From Lepiota brunneoincarnata (lineage: Eukaryota > Basidiomycota > Agaricomycetes > Agaricales > Agaricaceae): a stretch of 64,000 bases of DNA. Where the stretch lies: NCBI GenBank assembly GCA_023014365.1, contig JAEBUN010000020.1, positions 558,001 to 622,000 on the forward strand. The letters are read 5' to 3'. How positions within the stretch are numbered: the stretch's first letter is position 1; the number at the start of each line of letters is the position of its first letter. Below, piece after piece: positions 22,562-34,874 of this stretch. The notes under the pieces are model-generated. The model saw only the letters and a program-made list of their open reading frames with translations, searched no databases and had not been told where the DNA came from. The position numbers were made by a program, and so were the translations under genes.

Positions 22562-25500
22562 TTAGCAGCCGCCATTTTGGAGCCTGTTCTTTGGCCATTC
22601 GTTGCGGAAGTTCTCGCTGCTCCACAGGGTCAAGTTTGCATCCGTGTATGCCCGTTGATACCTGGTCGCAATAACCAGCTGTGAGTGAGTCAGGGTCAAG
22701 GTCCTCGAGGTTGGGAACGTACGTTTCAATGTACTTAGCAGTTGGAAAGTTGACAGGGTCGCACCCAATATTGACAGCATCTCTAGGCTGGTAGACTCGA
22801 ATATAGTCAATACTCATGGTCGTTGGAAATGTCAGCTGGTCGAAGTCGATGTATCCAAAGTTTTGGGAAAATCCCAAATTGGCAATGATGTACTGTGTGC
22901 ATTTTGAAAGATTTCAATTCCAATTCGGTTTTTGATTCTCGAGGACGCACCATCGGTTCTAGCGGAACAGGCCTCGCGCTGATCTCGGTCCGAGGATCGG
23001 CAGCCATGCCTGGAGCCATCAGAGCCCATGCCTGTTTATTATCATTGATCCAAGTAATATAGGCATCATCGAAACTACCCAACCGCTGCGGTCAGTAATG
23101 TTCGGACGAAGTACAAGTAGATAACAGCCACAATTTACCCAGGTTTGTATTCGAAGCCGTAGACAGCGTAACATCCTCCTTCGAGCTCGTAGCAATCTTG
23201 GTTAGTGATCGATAACCCGCTCGTAGTTTGTTGGTAGACACCTGCATAGCGATAGTTAACAACTATATGGTCATATATAATGCCTTTCGAAGCAACGTAC
23301 CGCCTTTGTACGAATTAAGATGCGTCTTCTGTGAATCATACATCAACAAGTTGGCCGAGGTGTTCAGCCAATTGTATTCAGCCTATGCATAGCACCAGGT
23401 CAGCATCAAACGGAAACGCTAGTTGCGATAGAGACCTCTGACATTATAAGGTGCCCATTGTGCCGAGAGCGAGACCTTCCCTACACCATCGTCAATGGTT
23501 GCTTCGAAGACATCGATTTCGGGTGCAGAGCGTCCAACATAAGAGCCATCTGGTCGTACAGGCCCAGGATGCGATTCCCCTGGGCATGTGCATGCAGCTG
23601 TAAACAAAATCATATTCATCAGCGCCACCCGCCCTGAGATTCGGAAATTTACTGGCGTGATTTATCCTTACACAAGCGCTGGCCGGGCAAAAAAGACTGC
23701 CGAATATCATTGATTTTGTTTCATTTTTAATAACCAGCTCCACTCACCAGTTCGCCGTCCCAAGAGGGGTCGCCTCCGGTGAGCGCTGCCGCTGGGAGAC
23801 GGCCGCCAGGATAAGTTTGATTGGGCAGTGTCCCCACATCGCAAGTGTCATAAGAATATGGCCACTGTTGTCGTGGAAACTTTTCAACGCTAGATGAATC
23901 ATGAGCGCTCGGCACGCACCATGCCTTCGAGAGTTGCCCCATATCCTGCGCGTCCTGTGTTGTGTTGATAATGTTCAGCGTTGGGTTGAGGTTCGGTGCA
24001 TAAACATGATTTAGTTCGTACCTAGATTTCCCATAGCCCACCTGTTTTAAGGAATGAAAACCGGAATCAGAAACTGATCCTCTCTGGATTGAAAGATTAG
24101 ATCGAAGACTTACACAGCAGGCCACAACCCGCTGATGATAAAAAAATGCAAGGGCGTCCCGAGTCAGTAAGGGGTTAAAACCGAAAGAGGGAGGGATACA
24201 AGGATGCTGTGCGCATCACACGGAGGACGGGAAGTGTTTTGGCGCTGTATACGTACCTGACCTTGGTTGAACCGGGCAGGGTGACTGAAGCTGTCCGATT
24301 CGGCAGCAGTCACTAAGGTGAAACGGCGGCACGAGGTCAAGGCGGACATACCCTCTAGTAATCCCCCAGTGAAACAGAACTTGTTCCTTGAACCGGGATT
24401 CGCGGTAAGTTCAGCAAGGGACATACAACCATTAGCGCTTACCAAGATTGTATCTAATGGGCAGGAGTATCCTGAGATTAATGGGAAGTCTCAAGGGGTT
24501 GGGGGGAGACCCACCATTCCGGATCGGTATGTCATGTTGTGATTGTCCACTGGATCGACTTTTGATAGCTTAAGCCGCAATGCACCACCGCTTGTCGTTG
24601 CTATAAAGACCATGAGCGTTGAACACTTCTTCTCATCCTTGCATCATCCGAATCGAACCTTGCATGGGATCATACCACTCCAAATCGTTCTGCATAGTTC
24701 AACATGAGCCAATACTTCGACGTTCAAGCCATAACAGAAACTGACCGTCCCCCAATAGTGCAGATCCGTTGCTTCCCAATACGGATCATCACCTGGATAA
24801 AAGGTCCGCCCGTCCTCATTGAACTCGTCTGAAAACACCAACACGAATTCCTTGTCTGGGTACATGTAAGATTTTTTCGTATGTGCTTCCGAGGGCGTAT
24901 CTTTGTCTATGAGCCCGTAATTGCCTGGAATTTTTGGAACTTGGCCTGTGGCATTGGTGCCCCCCAGATTGAACCCGCCTTGGTTGGTTTGTTTCGGCGC
25001 GCGGAAGTGTTGAAGAATCGGAAACCCTGATTTTCGTGGGATATTAAGTTTGAGAGATATTATTTTGAGTTTCTAGTTGTTTCACATACCGGCACTAGAA
25101 AACAATTCAAAACACGACTATTCATACTTGAGTATACTAGCACTTACAAGAGCATCAACATCCCAGCCACGAGGATAAACAAGCACCCTAGATTCGCAAT
25201 ACCACGACTTGTTAATATCGAGCCTCCTTTATCGGACTTTCTATCTCTTCTCGGGTCGGGGTTATGCAAATAGTCATCGGGTTCGGGTGTGTTCATAAGC
25301 AGCGGCATACCCCATGCTCGCGGTGACGGAGCAAGAGAAAACTAGTGGATACCACGGTTCAGTGTTTTGGAGCGGAAGCGGTGGTTCAAGGGGAATTAAA
25401 TACTTTGTCACCAAGGGATCTCTGTCCAAAGATTTATTTTAGTATCTGATCGGAAGGGGGGGGTATCCGGAGAGCTTACAGCCTGACTATCCGACCGTGT

Positions 25501-25620
25501 CAAATCCCGTCTTCCAAATTCGTCTTCGACACTCCTCGATATACTGGCAGGAGATGGAGCCAAGAGAGTTTCGAAGGATGTAGCGGCAGTTGAGTGCGCG
25601 AAGGGATTATTGCTAGCCAT
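22562..25620 (-). CDS. Kre6/Skn1-like beta-1,6-glucan biosynthesis protein (GH16 fold)
   Basis: A type II membrane protein. The cytosolic N-terminus starts MASNNPFAHSTAATSFETLL and is Ser/Asp-rich. One membrane span follows (NLGCLFILVAGMLML). The lumenal SKN1/GH16 domain begins near LVFSDEFNEDGRTFYPGDDP. Signature stretches in order are KFCFTGGLLE, WAMGNLG, WPYSYDTCDVGTLPNQT, SACTCPG and the GH16 catalytic-type motif APEIDVFEA with the E-x-D-x-x-E pattern. Then come YNWLNTSANLLMYDS, FEYKPG, SIDYIRVYQP and a conserved Cys-containing C-terminus. There are at least eight introns. Kre6/Skn1 proteins act in the secretory pathway and at the plasma membrane and are required for beta-1,6-glucan in the wall. 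The start at 25620 was chosen because it gives the usual short cytosolic tail. Confidence 0.92.
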
Positions 25621-26544
25621 GCTTGTGACGTTGCACTGTGCGGAAAGTGTGTATAGGGGGTGCAAGGACAGACAGGAAACGGACACTCCACGACCGATCT
25701 GTGTATCCGTTTAACTCTATTACCGGAGCGCATAAGGCCCAGGTCAGAAGGCTTGGAGGAGGGAGGCCAAAACGTACATATGGTGAAAGGAGCGTGAGTG
25801 GTGGGAGCAAGAGGGATGACGATGAAACAGGCGCTGGTGCGTGTTCTTCAGCTGGTCCAAGGACTTTGGTGGTCCTGCAAGGGTTAGTGTCGAGGGTTGG
25901 ATGATGAATTGGACGCTGGTTGGTCTTGAACTCAAAAAAATGTAGCGCAATGGAGGTCTATTTATGTGGCATCACGTAAATCTTCAAGGCGCGTAGCGGC
26001 GTGGCCGGCCCTTGTAATATTGAGTTCGCGCATCCCACTAGGCGCCCTCGAGTTGTGAGTGGACACAGAGGGTGGGATGCCACGGACCCTAAGCTCTACG
26101 TCCATTTTCCGTCCGCAGTTTTCCATGGATTTGGTCCATGGGGCTGAAACGCTGTAGTTGGTGCACGGAATTTCGAGTTGGAACACCCTTGATAGAAGCT
26201 TCGACGTAATTAATACAGTTTGTCTTGGGCCCGACTTGCTTCTGGCAGCAGCGCCTGGATCCGTTTTGATGAGCTACGTTGCACATGGCAACCCTCCTTT
26301 ATGTTTTTGTCAATTTGCGAACATAAAAGTGGAGTACAGACTCGAATTTCATATAAATAGCATGTCAACCCTGCAGGCGTTGTGGTCCCGTGACCGGGAC
26401 AATAATGTACACGTGCATGCAAGTCACCTGATTGTAATAACCAATCAGGTCGCGATCCGGAAGTCTTGAAGAAAAATAAGGACGATGCTTGTCTCAAGTC
26501 AACCTCCGGTAGTGACGTTCATATCCCCATATAATACCGTATAA
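25621..26544. other. intergenic, divergent promoters
   Basis: About 920 bp between the kre6-like gene (minus) and a small secreted protein (plus). No coding similarity or repeats were seen. AT-rich TATA-like stretches occur close to 26345 and 26530, near the downstream start. Confidence 0.4.
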
Positions 26545-27137
26545 ATGAACACTGTCCTTTTGCGACTCGCGTTCTTCGCCACCCTAACCTCGACACTCGC
26601 CTTAGCCTTACCCGGCCCAGCCCCTGCACCCCCTGGTTCATTTACAGGAGCCTGCGCGTTCTCATGCCCGCTCAGCGATGCTCGAAGCCAGCCCTTGGTG
26701 ACTTTAGCCGGAGCTTTACCCTATGAATCAGCTTATTCTATCTTTGAATGCGTGTGAGTAACTTCTTTGCTCTTTGTACCTCCGCGCACATATGGGGGAC
26801 GGTGGACTAATTTTGGATCATTTAGGTACCCCATGCACGACTCCGCACCCACAGGACACATGCATGCTTGCAGATATCACAAGGTTCGATGACCTTGGGT
26901 CTCCTATTCCTGGAAAGTCCCCTGATGACGGATTGTTGACATGTTGAGCAGGAGACAGGGCTCCAAGCGCTCTCGTCAAAGGTGGATGGGTGCCTGCCTC
27001 AGGCACGACCTTGTACAGGTCCTCACGCTGACCTGCCAGCAGAGCAACAGCCCAAGTTTTCACATCTGCAGTATGAGGTGCCGCCGTGGGTTGAGTTTAA
27101 CCGATTTACGATGAATTTGAAATCAAATCCAATCTGA
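26545..27137 (+). CDS. small secreted cysteine-containing protein, unknown function
   Basis: Three inferred exons (26545-26753, 26826-26883, 26952-27137) join in frame to 150 residues. A signal peptide is clear (MNTVLLRLAFFATLTSTLALA), followed by a Pro-rich stretch (PGPAPAPPG) and a compact region with several cysteines (CAFSC, ECVYPMHDSAP, HACRYH, GCLPQARPC). No catalytic motif was recognised. Size, signal peptide and Cys content fit the small secreted protein or effector-candidate class common in agaricomycetes. The exact 3' exon is uncertain because no homologue could be compared. Confidence 0.6.
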
Positions 27138-27862
27138 TGGGAGGGTTATAAGGACCCATTCGTGAGTGCATTCGCTTCAAGGTGAGGCCGCTTGTACTGT
27201 GATAGATCGTTATTCAGGTCCTTGTATACTAAATCAATACAATATCTTTACAATGTCCAGGGATAGGTTTAACCCCAAGGGGCCTTCTAAATATCATGTG
27301 TACTTAGGAATGTTCAGCGCGGATGCTGACACAGCAGCCAATTGTAAGCCAGGACCAGACATCAGAGCCGAATGGTTTTACCAATGAACAGCACACCATA
27401 GGACCTCGGCAGCTCGGGTTCCTCCTTTAATCATCCGAGTTCCGCGTTAGAAAATGATTGGATTCGATCAAACCAAGCGGCGTAGACCAGATCGTTATGG
27501 CTGTTCACATGCGGTGGATGTCTTTGACTGCATTAAGGCTGTACCAGTATCGAGACTGCTGATACCAGTGGCAGTGGGATACGAGACATGAGTGGGTCAA
27601 ACATGATAAGGAGACAATGATCCGGATATGGCAAATATGCGGGGAAATTGGTCACTTTCGGGAGACAATTCTATTTAGGGACTTTGTACTAACTCTGTTG
27701 ACAGCCTGGCACTCAATCTTACTCTCCGACCAGCACCTCCCCCCAGAGTTATCCGGCCTACTGTCGTTGAACCACAGTGGCCTATAACTGCACGCATACT
27801 CACCGCGCATTATCGCAACCATCGATTCTTCGGACTAGACCAGATTGAAACTCTTTCCATCC
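27138..27862. other. intergenic
   Basis: About 720 bp with no recognisable gene, RNA or repeat. Confidence 0.35.
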
Positions 27863-29097
27863 ATGGTGTGTTGCTGCTTCGCCCATTCTGCACCCCTTCC
27901 GCATCGCGGGCCGTTATCCACCCTCGCATCGGACCTTTCTTCTATCACAACTTACCTCTTCTCTTCGGCCCATGTACATAATCCAGGGTGCAGGCAATGG
28001 CTGACGGACTAGCTGACTGACCATCACTTCTGTCTCTAGCCGACCCAGGTTCAGAACCGTCCATCGTCAGCTGACCCCCTCCCGTCGTCCCGCGTGGGCG
28101 TGGACAAGTTTCCTCCGGTCATACAGCAGGATCATGCACACCACCCGTCTGGTGACCCTCGAGCCAGGATTAGCCTCCAACATCGTGAGGCGCTGAGGCT
28201 CGCCTTGGGAAGTATCTTGACGCCCGTGAGTATGGGATTCTGACTCGGTACCTTGGGCATAACTTGACTCAATGTTCTCGTGTCCGACGTTCACTTGGAT
28301 ACAGAAACGTCCATCACTCTCCCCTTCGAGGTCATCGTCGGGTACTGCGAGCCCCGCCCTCTCTGGGTCCTCAGGGACGTACACTCCTGCGACACCCCCA
28401 AATCCGCCGTATACGCCCTCGTTAGATCCTAACGCTTCACAGGAGCATTTGTACAACAGGCATTACTATTCACATCCACACCATTACCCGACGCATCCAC
28501 CGTCAAAATTGGGCCGCGTGGTGAGCATTGACATCGGCTAGAATAATTTAATGGGTGTTCGATGGATTTGACTAGGAATCGCACACCGATGTCCCAGAGA
28601 CAGGGAATCAGCCTCCGGCACCACCGGCACCATCGTCTCCGCCACTCATTCAGCTACAACCTCCAACACCCAACTGGGGGCCACCTCACCCCCTGATCCG
28701 TACCAGATCATCAAATCCCTCGGCTCCACCGTCTTCGCGAACCAGTCCACGACTTCAGCCTACCAGTCCCCCTCTCCCAGCAGCGCCCATACCGGCCGCG
28801 GATTGCCTGGATCTGCAGCCCACGTTACCTCCCCCAGCGCTCCCGACAATAGCAACCAGTGGCGACAGGGATAGTACGAGCGCCAACACGACGGCTCAGA
28901 ATTTACCTAGCGACGATACTGTACCCGCTGCAGCGGCTATTCAGGGTGATGGTGCCCCTACCCCAACTGAGATGGGTACTCAGACTCAGTCTGGAAACGG
29001 GAACCACAGCACGCCGGGGATGCCGCGGGCAAAATTTATCCAGACGCTCCAGAGTAAGAGCGCCTGGGATGCACTGATCCATGGATCGTTCTCCTGA
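27863..29097 (+). CDS. disordered Pro/Ser-rich protein of unknown function
   Basis: A coherent reading frame spans at least four exons with donors at about 27974, 28228 and 28517. Exon joins give RLALGSILTP to KRPSLSPSRSS and then GRV to ESHTDVPETG. The protein is almost entirely low complexity, with Ser/Pro/Thr runs, a His/Tyr-rich patch (HLYNRHYYSHPHHYP) and a Pro-rich centre. Only the extreme C-terminus (KFIQTLQSKSAWDALIHGSF) looks like an ordered helix or a binding motif. No signal peptide or membrane span is present. The start is uncertain: translation may begin at 27863 and read through MVCCCF, or the ATG may be spliced directly to a later exon beginning PTQVQNRPSS. Confidence 0.5.
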
Positions 29098-29445
29098 TGT
29101 TGATCATCTCGAGAGTCTAAAAGCTTCGTTCGGAAGGTATGCCAGGATTGCCTTTATTTTTTAACGTTCGCCCTGTAATGCTACCCTCATTCCTATGGTC
29201 TGCAATATACGGTTTCTTTCTCTCTCTCCTGCTGCATGTTGTATGTATTATCGTGTACTCTGTAATGCTGTGATGCTGTATTACTACTAGTATCTTCATG
29301 GACAGGGCGTCGGCCGAGGGTCGGCCATTGAATATATTACCAAGATAGGAATTCGAAATTCCAGGGCCGAACAATTTCGATAGTGCAGATCACACCTCGC
29401 ATCTCATCGATTAACTTATATCTAATTCGAAAAAAGCAAAGTGGA

Positions 29446-31533
29446 ATGGACGCATACAACACATACCAGACTCCGTTGTCGAGGTGAGCAAGCTAGCCAG
29501 GTGCGCTTGAGTGTCTTAACAAGGGCTGTAGTCGATATGCGAGCAAGGAGATGGCCCATCTCTTCTCTCCTGCCGTTAGTGCTCTGCTCAAACTCTGCCT
29601 GCTTGGAGCTTTGAACTCTGATCCGTTATCTGTTATCGTCTGCAACTGCGGTTTCGCTTACAAAAACAGAACCGCTTCCATACATGGCGAAAACTCTGGC
29701 TGAATCTAGCCATTGCAGAGAAAGAGCTTGGGCTACCGATCTCAGACGAGGCGATCGAGCAGATGAAGAATAACCTTGTGCGTTCCGAACCCGTGTTCTT
29801 TCACATACCCCGTTCTCCTCCCCCCCCCCTTGATTGATTGGGCGCGCGCACAGGACCTCACGCCGGGGCAATTTGAGACTGCTGCCGTGGAAGAAAAGAA
29901 ACGTAGGCATGATGTTATGGCTCACGTTCACACTTTTGGCAAGGTTGCACCGGCTGCTGCTGGGATTATCCAGTGCGTCCTGTTTCTGCTCGCCTCGCCG
30001 TCTCTGGGGGTTTGACTTGGCGTGTGGTTAGTCTCGGCGCTACATCGTGCTATGTCACAGAGTACGTCATAAACTCTTTCATTTTTTTTTATCCTTGCCG
30101 ACTCACATGACATAGTAACGCCGACCTGATCTTCCTGCGCACGGGATTAACCTACCTCATTCGTTCATTGGGCGTGTTGATTTCGCGTCTGTCGGCTTTT
30201 GCGGCAGAGTATCGTGCTTTGCCTACGCTTGGTTTTACCCACTTTCAACCGGCGCAGTTGACGACCGTTGGGAAGAGGGCGACCTTGTGGATCCAGGTTG
30301 GTTTTTGTTTGCGGTCCTTGTGGAGGCCTGTGTGTGTATGTTCATTGTGAAATGGACAGGAATTGTTATGGGATCTGCGTAATATTAAACGTGTGAGGGA
30401 TGATATTGGGTTTCGCGGAGTGAAGGGAACCACGGGCACCCAGGCTAGTTTTTTGACTTTGTTTGATGGTGATCATCAAAAGGTGTGTATAGCCCTGCGG
30501 CATTTGGCATTTCCGGGGAAGAGGTTCATCGATAGTTTCAAGGTCGAAGAACTGGATGAGCTTGTGACAAAACTCACTGGCTTCGAATATGCCTACCCCG
30601 TTACCTCGCAGACTTATTCCCGGAAAATCGATATTGATGTTTTGGCACCACTGGCTTCTTTGGGCGCTACGGCACACAAGATCGCTACCGATTTGAGGCT
30701 GTTGGCTAACTTGAAGGTTTTTCATCACTCGAGGGGTTGCTATCTTTTCTAAATTCGTGTGTATTTTTCGTCCAGGAAATTGAAGAACCTTTCGAATCGA
30801 CACAGATTGGAAGTTCAGCCATGGCCTACAAGCGTAATCCAATGCGTTCCGAGCGCATCTGCAGTCTCGCTCGCCACCTTATGGTTCTTCACCAAAATGC
30901 ACTCATGACCTCGAGTGTGCAGTGGTTCGAACGCACGCTTGATGACAGGTACTCACTATCATCTGTATCTAATAACAACAGTCACGAGCTCATGTTTTGG
31001 CAGCGCCAACCGTAGGATCACTCTCCCCGAGGCTTTCCTCACCGCTGACATTGTCTTGTCAACTCTCCAAAATGTCTCTGAGGGTTTGGTTGTGTACCCG
31101 AAAGTTATCGCTCGTCGTATTGCACAGGAATTGCCGTTCATGGCCACGGAGAATGTTATCATGGCTATTGTGAAGAAGGGGGGTGATAGGCAGGAGGCAC
31201 ATGAGAGGATCCGTGTACGTTCTGAACGCGCCCCTACCAACACCACATCCAAATATTTAAACGCCTTGTACTATGCAGGTCCTCTCGCAAGAGGCGGGAT
31301 ATCAAGTCAAACAACTTGGACTCGAGAACGATTTGATTGAGCGCATCGAAGCAGATCCGTATTTTGATCCGATCAAGGATCAGCTTGATGAGTTGGTGGA
31401 TCCGCAGAGCTTTATTGGGCGTGCGCCGGAACAGGTCGATGCGTTTTTGAAGGAGTGGGTTGAGCCTGCGCTGGCAGATGAGGAAGTGAAGGAGGCGGTT
31501 GGAAAGGGTCAAAAGGTCGAGTTGAATGTCTGA
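29446..31533 (+). CDS. ADE13: adenylosuccinate lyase
   Basis: Roughly 480 residues over about ten exons, beginning [20 protein letters not shown]. The fumarate-lyase signature [15 protein letters not shown] is intact and carries the flexible catalytic loop. Other family stretches are [53 protein letters not shown] and [16 protein letters not shown]. The enzyme acts twice in purine synthesis, splitting SAICAR to AICAR and adenylosuccinate to AMP, each with release of fumarate, in the cytosol as a homotetramer. All inferred introns are 45-60 nt and keep the frame. No anomaly was seen. Confidence 0.96.
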
Positions 31534-32063
31534 GCTATCAATGGGAACTGGAAAATGGGTGATTGTGGTATACGCAGAACACGACTCTGATTTGCTCGGT
31601 TTGGGAAACAGATATTCGTTTGATTCTTTGGACAGAGTTCGCATGAGATCCCATTGTGGCTTGGCGCCCACCCTGTCAAGTGGTATTCACACATCATCGA
31701 GCGTAGCGGGTGTTGCATTAGGTTGTATCTTTGATAATATGGCATTGCTGCAACAACACCGTGACGTTCCTGTTCAAATGGCTCCGTCTATGAATTATTC
31801 AGAGGTGGTCATGCATCCCCCACTTCCTGACTCTACCCACATGAAACTAAACTATTCAAAGTCTCTGTTATCTTCCGTTGAGCGCTCACTAGGTCTGCAG
31901 TTATCCTGTAAACCATATCTGATGGTATATTGTAGCTGCACTGGTGTTCTGCTAGCATTGTTTGCGTTGATAGTAACAACTAATTAGCATCGCAGAGGGC
32001 CATAAGTTGTTTGAATAATTATTTATCTTGTCTTAAACCTAACGAGTCTCCACTGCCTCATCA
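31534..32063. other. intergenic, convergent 3' ends
   Basis: 530 bp between the convergent ADE13 and HEM4 genes. It presumably holds both 3' UTRs and poly(A) sites. Short open frames on the + strand have no family marks. Confidence 0.4.
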
Positions 32064-33091
32064 TTAACTTGGATACGCGGCAATGGCGGCTAGTAAAGCG
32101 TCTGGCGTCGGTTTTGCTGCCACGACATCCACATGCAAATCCAGCTGATCCTCTAAGAAAGATGATGTGGTATGGCCAATGGCCGCGACGTACACGATTG
32201 GACTCCGGTCCTCTTCGGTAAGGGAGGAACGCCCACGTCTCCTTAAATAAAAGTATTTTTGTAGAATGGGGTAGACAAAAGTGGACGACGAGGGCGCAAA
32301 AAATGCGATCCACCAGTTCCGGGAATCTGCACCGACATAGTCAGGAAGAGAATAATGTGGGTCGGTGGGGAGAAGCGCACCTTGTCGTGTTTCTCGGATG
32401 ATGGCGTCGAGGTTGTCCTCAAAGTCTGAAGCACCGTATGTTTTGTAAACTTGTAGAGCGTCGAGTTGGATACGAGCCGCTCCGTCAGAGGAAAGAATCT
32501 TAGGCACTGTGTCACGATTTTTGTCGCCTGTCAAATACAACAACATCGTTGTTTCTTCCGGGTCGTTATGTTTGAGGTCTTCTAGAATAAAATGGGCAAG
32601 CTGTTCTCCGCTCCCAGTGCCTTCTCCGCGAATGTCCAGCATGAAATCGATGCTTAGATTCAAGCAGATAGTCTGGAATTCTCTCAGTGCTGCCGCAGTG
32701 CCTTTTCCTACAACATAAAAAGGAGTTTTCGTCCAGGCCGCTGTATCCAGAGCCAAGATTAAGTCCGCTGACGTTGGGTCACAGGGTACGAAGACCGACC
32801 TAAGGAGAGATTCAGTTTTGAGCGTGCGGTTTCATCGTCAGAAGAGGAGGTGATCTGGTTCTTTACGGCTGTTGTCCAGGCCTCGCAGGAGCGTTTGCTC
32901 GTTAGGATCACACCAGCATGGGCTCTTGATTGTGGTCTAGCGGTGATGAGATCTTGGAGCTTCGAGAGATCGGTAAAGGAGGTTTGTAGGACGGGGACGG
33001 AATAGGGATTGTGCAAGGCATTGCGGAATGCAGCATCGTAAGGGTCTAGTGGAGATTCTGATGGAGTGCGGAGGAGGAGGATGTTGGACAT
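32064..33091 (-). CDS. HEM4: uroporphyrinogen-III synthase
   Basis: Two exons (33091-32800 and 32740-32064, intron 59 nt) give 322 residues. The N-terminus MSNILLLRTPSE and the strand VILTSKRSCEAW are typical of the first HemD domain. The second domain has VVGKGTAAAL, LYLTGDKNRDTVPKIL and ALQVYKTY, and ends with FFAPSSSTFVYPIL and VYVAAIGHTTSSFLE. The enzyme closes and inverts ring D of hydroxymethylbilane to form uroporphyrinogen III in the cytosol during haem synthesis. The family has few strictly conserved residues but the order of these blocks is characteristic. Fungal members are of similar length. Confidence 0.9.
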
Positions 33092-33209
33092 CCCGGCCTA
33101 GCTGACGAACATGGGTGAAGGGAACAAGATGGATATTAATATATTAACATTGCTGGTCAGGGGGATCGGAGTTCGAAAACCACCACCGGAGGATTGCCCT
33201 GTTTAGGAA

Positions 33210-33242
33210 ATGCCATCAGGACTGCTCGAGGCTTCCACATAG
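33210..33242 (+). promoter_or_regulatory. candidate upstream ORF of the carrier gene
   Basis: An ATG at 33210 opens a ten-codon frame that closes with TAG at 33240-33242, 18 bp before the carrier ATG. If it lies in the leader it could damp translation. Whether it is transcribed is unknown. Confidence 0.3.
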
Positions 33243-33260
33243 ACGCTCACCTTTCTTCCG

Positions 33261-34639
33261 ATGGCTTTCAAGAAGGAAAAGGCTTCGCATTCCTTGTGAG
33301 GGACATGTAGTTCATGCTTTATGCTCTGCTCTCAACTCTATTACAAACCAGGATTGCTGGAGCGACAGCAGGAGCCATTGAAGCGTGAGCACTGTCATAT
33401 CTAGCTTTTCCGTTCCTTGTTGATTACATTCAGAATGACAGATTCATAACATATCCCACTGAATTCGTCAAAACTCGTTCTCAGTTTGGCGGAAAAGTCA
33501 GTACCATTCAGCCGCCTTGGGCTTGCACGGCAGTCGGCTAATACATTGGGTCCTCAGAAAGAAGGCCTGGTTGCCATTGTCAGGGATACCGTGAAGAAGC
33601 ACGGTATTACGGGCCTCTACTCAGGATGTTCTGCTTTGATGGTCGGAAATGCTGCCAAGGCCGGAGTGCGGTTTGTAAGCTATGATCACTTCAAGCAGAA
33701 ATTGGCGGATTCTCAGGTATTTTCACGTCGTGTGTCTCTTTGAGATTCTCTCTCTGAAAAATATTCAAATAGGGCAAGGTCAGTGCACCCCGGAGTCTGT
33801 TAGGTATTTCAATCTGTTACTCCCCCACATGTAGTGATCTTCATGCGAAACGTAAATAGCGGGATTAGGTGCTGGTATGACGGAAGCCATTTTTGCAGTT
33901 ACGCCTTCCGAAACGATCAAGTGCGTTCACTTTTTTTTTATATCTGTACTGTAGCCCGTCTTGACCTACCATGTATCCAGAACCAAGCTCATCGATGATG
34001 CCAAACGACCAAATCCTCAGTATCGTGGACTTTTGCATGGGACTGCATCTATTGTCAGGCAGGAAGGGATCTTGGGCATCTACCGTGGCCTCTTCCCTGT
34101 GGTGAGTACGCGACCATCCTCTTCTCTGAACCCAGCCGACATCTTCCGATAGATGATGCGTCAAGGAGCCAATTCTGCTGTCCGGTTCACCACCTATTCC
34201 ACTCTCAAGCAATTCGTACAGGGAACGGCAAGACCCGGCCAGCCACTCCCTAGTGCCATCACGTTTGGTATCGGCGCGATTGCTGGTCTGGTGACTGTCT
34301 ACACGACAATGCCACTGGAGTACGAGCCCGCCATTTCCCTTCGCACCGTCATTTCTGAATAGACCTCTTTTAGTGTTATCAAGACACGTATGCAATCCCT
34401 TGAGGCGCGCGCGCAGTATAGGAATTCCTTCCATTGCGCATACCGGATATTCACCGAGGAGGGGGTGTTGAGGTTCTGGACTGGGACAACGCCTCGGTTG
34501 GCGCGACTCGTTGTAAGTATTGGTTACCTTGGTTATCGTCTTACCCGGCGCAACTAATGTTGCTCGTTAGATGAGTGGTGGAATCGTTTTCACTGTGTAC
34601 GAGAAAATTATCAAGTTGCTGGGTGGACGTGAGGAGTAG
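33261..34639 (+). CDS. mitochondrial tricarboxylate (citrate) carrier
   Basis: A mitochondrial carrier family protein of about 300 residues with three repeats, each bearing the Px[DE]xx[KR] signature: PTEFVKT, PSETIKT and PLDVIKT. The first repeat begins LIAGATAGAIEAFITYP and the QFGGK and GLYSGCSALMVGNAAKAGVRF stretches match the Ctp1/SLC25A1 group, as does MMRQGANSAVRFTTYSTLK in the second repeat. Such carriers exchange citrate or isocitrate for malate or another tricarboxylate across the inner mitochondrial membrane, supplying cytosolic acetyl-CoA. About eight introns are inferred. The start at 33261 (MAFKKEKASHSL) gives the short N-terminus usual for the group. It is divergent from HEM4, sharing a short promoter region. 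Confidence 0.92.
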
Positions 34640-34874
34640 ATCATCGCTACGGTTTCGTATTTAGTCGCATGTTCGATAGAATTTTGTACCTGTCAGCAGC
34701 AGAATTTGAGCGACCAAGTCCGATTGGCTATTTGAGGATAAGTGACCGAAAATTAGACGTTACCCTGTCGAGTTGCGTAGAACGTGGTTGCCACGTCTTG
34801 ATGGCTCTGCGTCTAATTTACTACTCTTTCTATGCTCTTCTCACCCACTCGCGGCCCTCGTGATACCCACTCCG

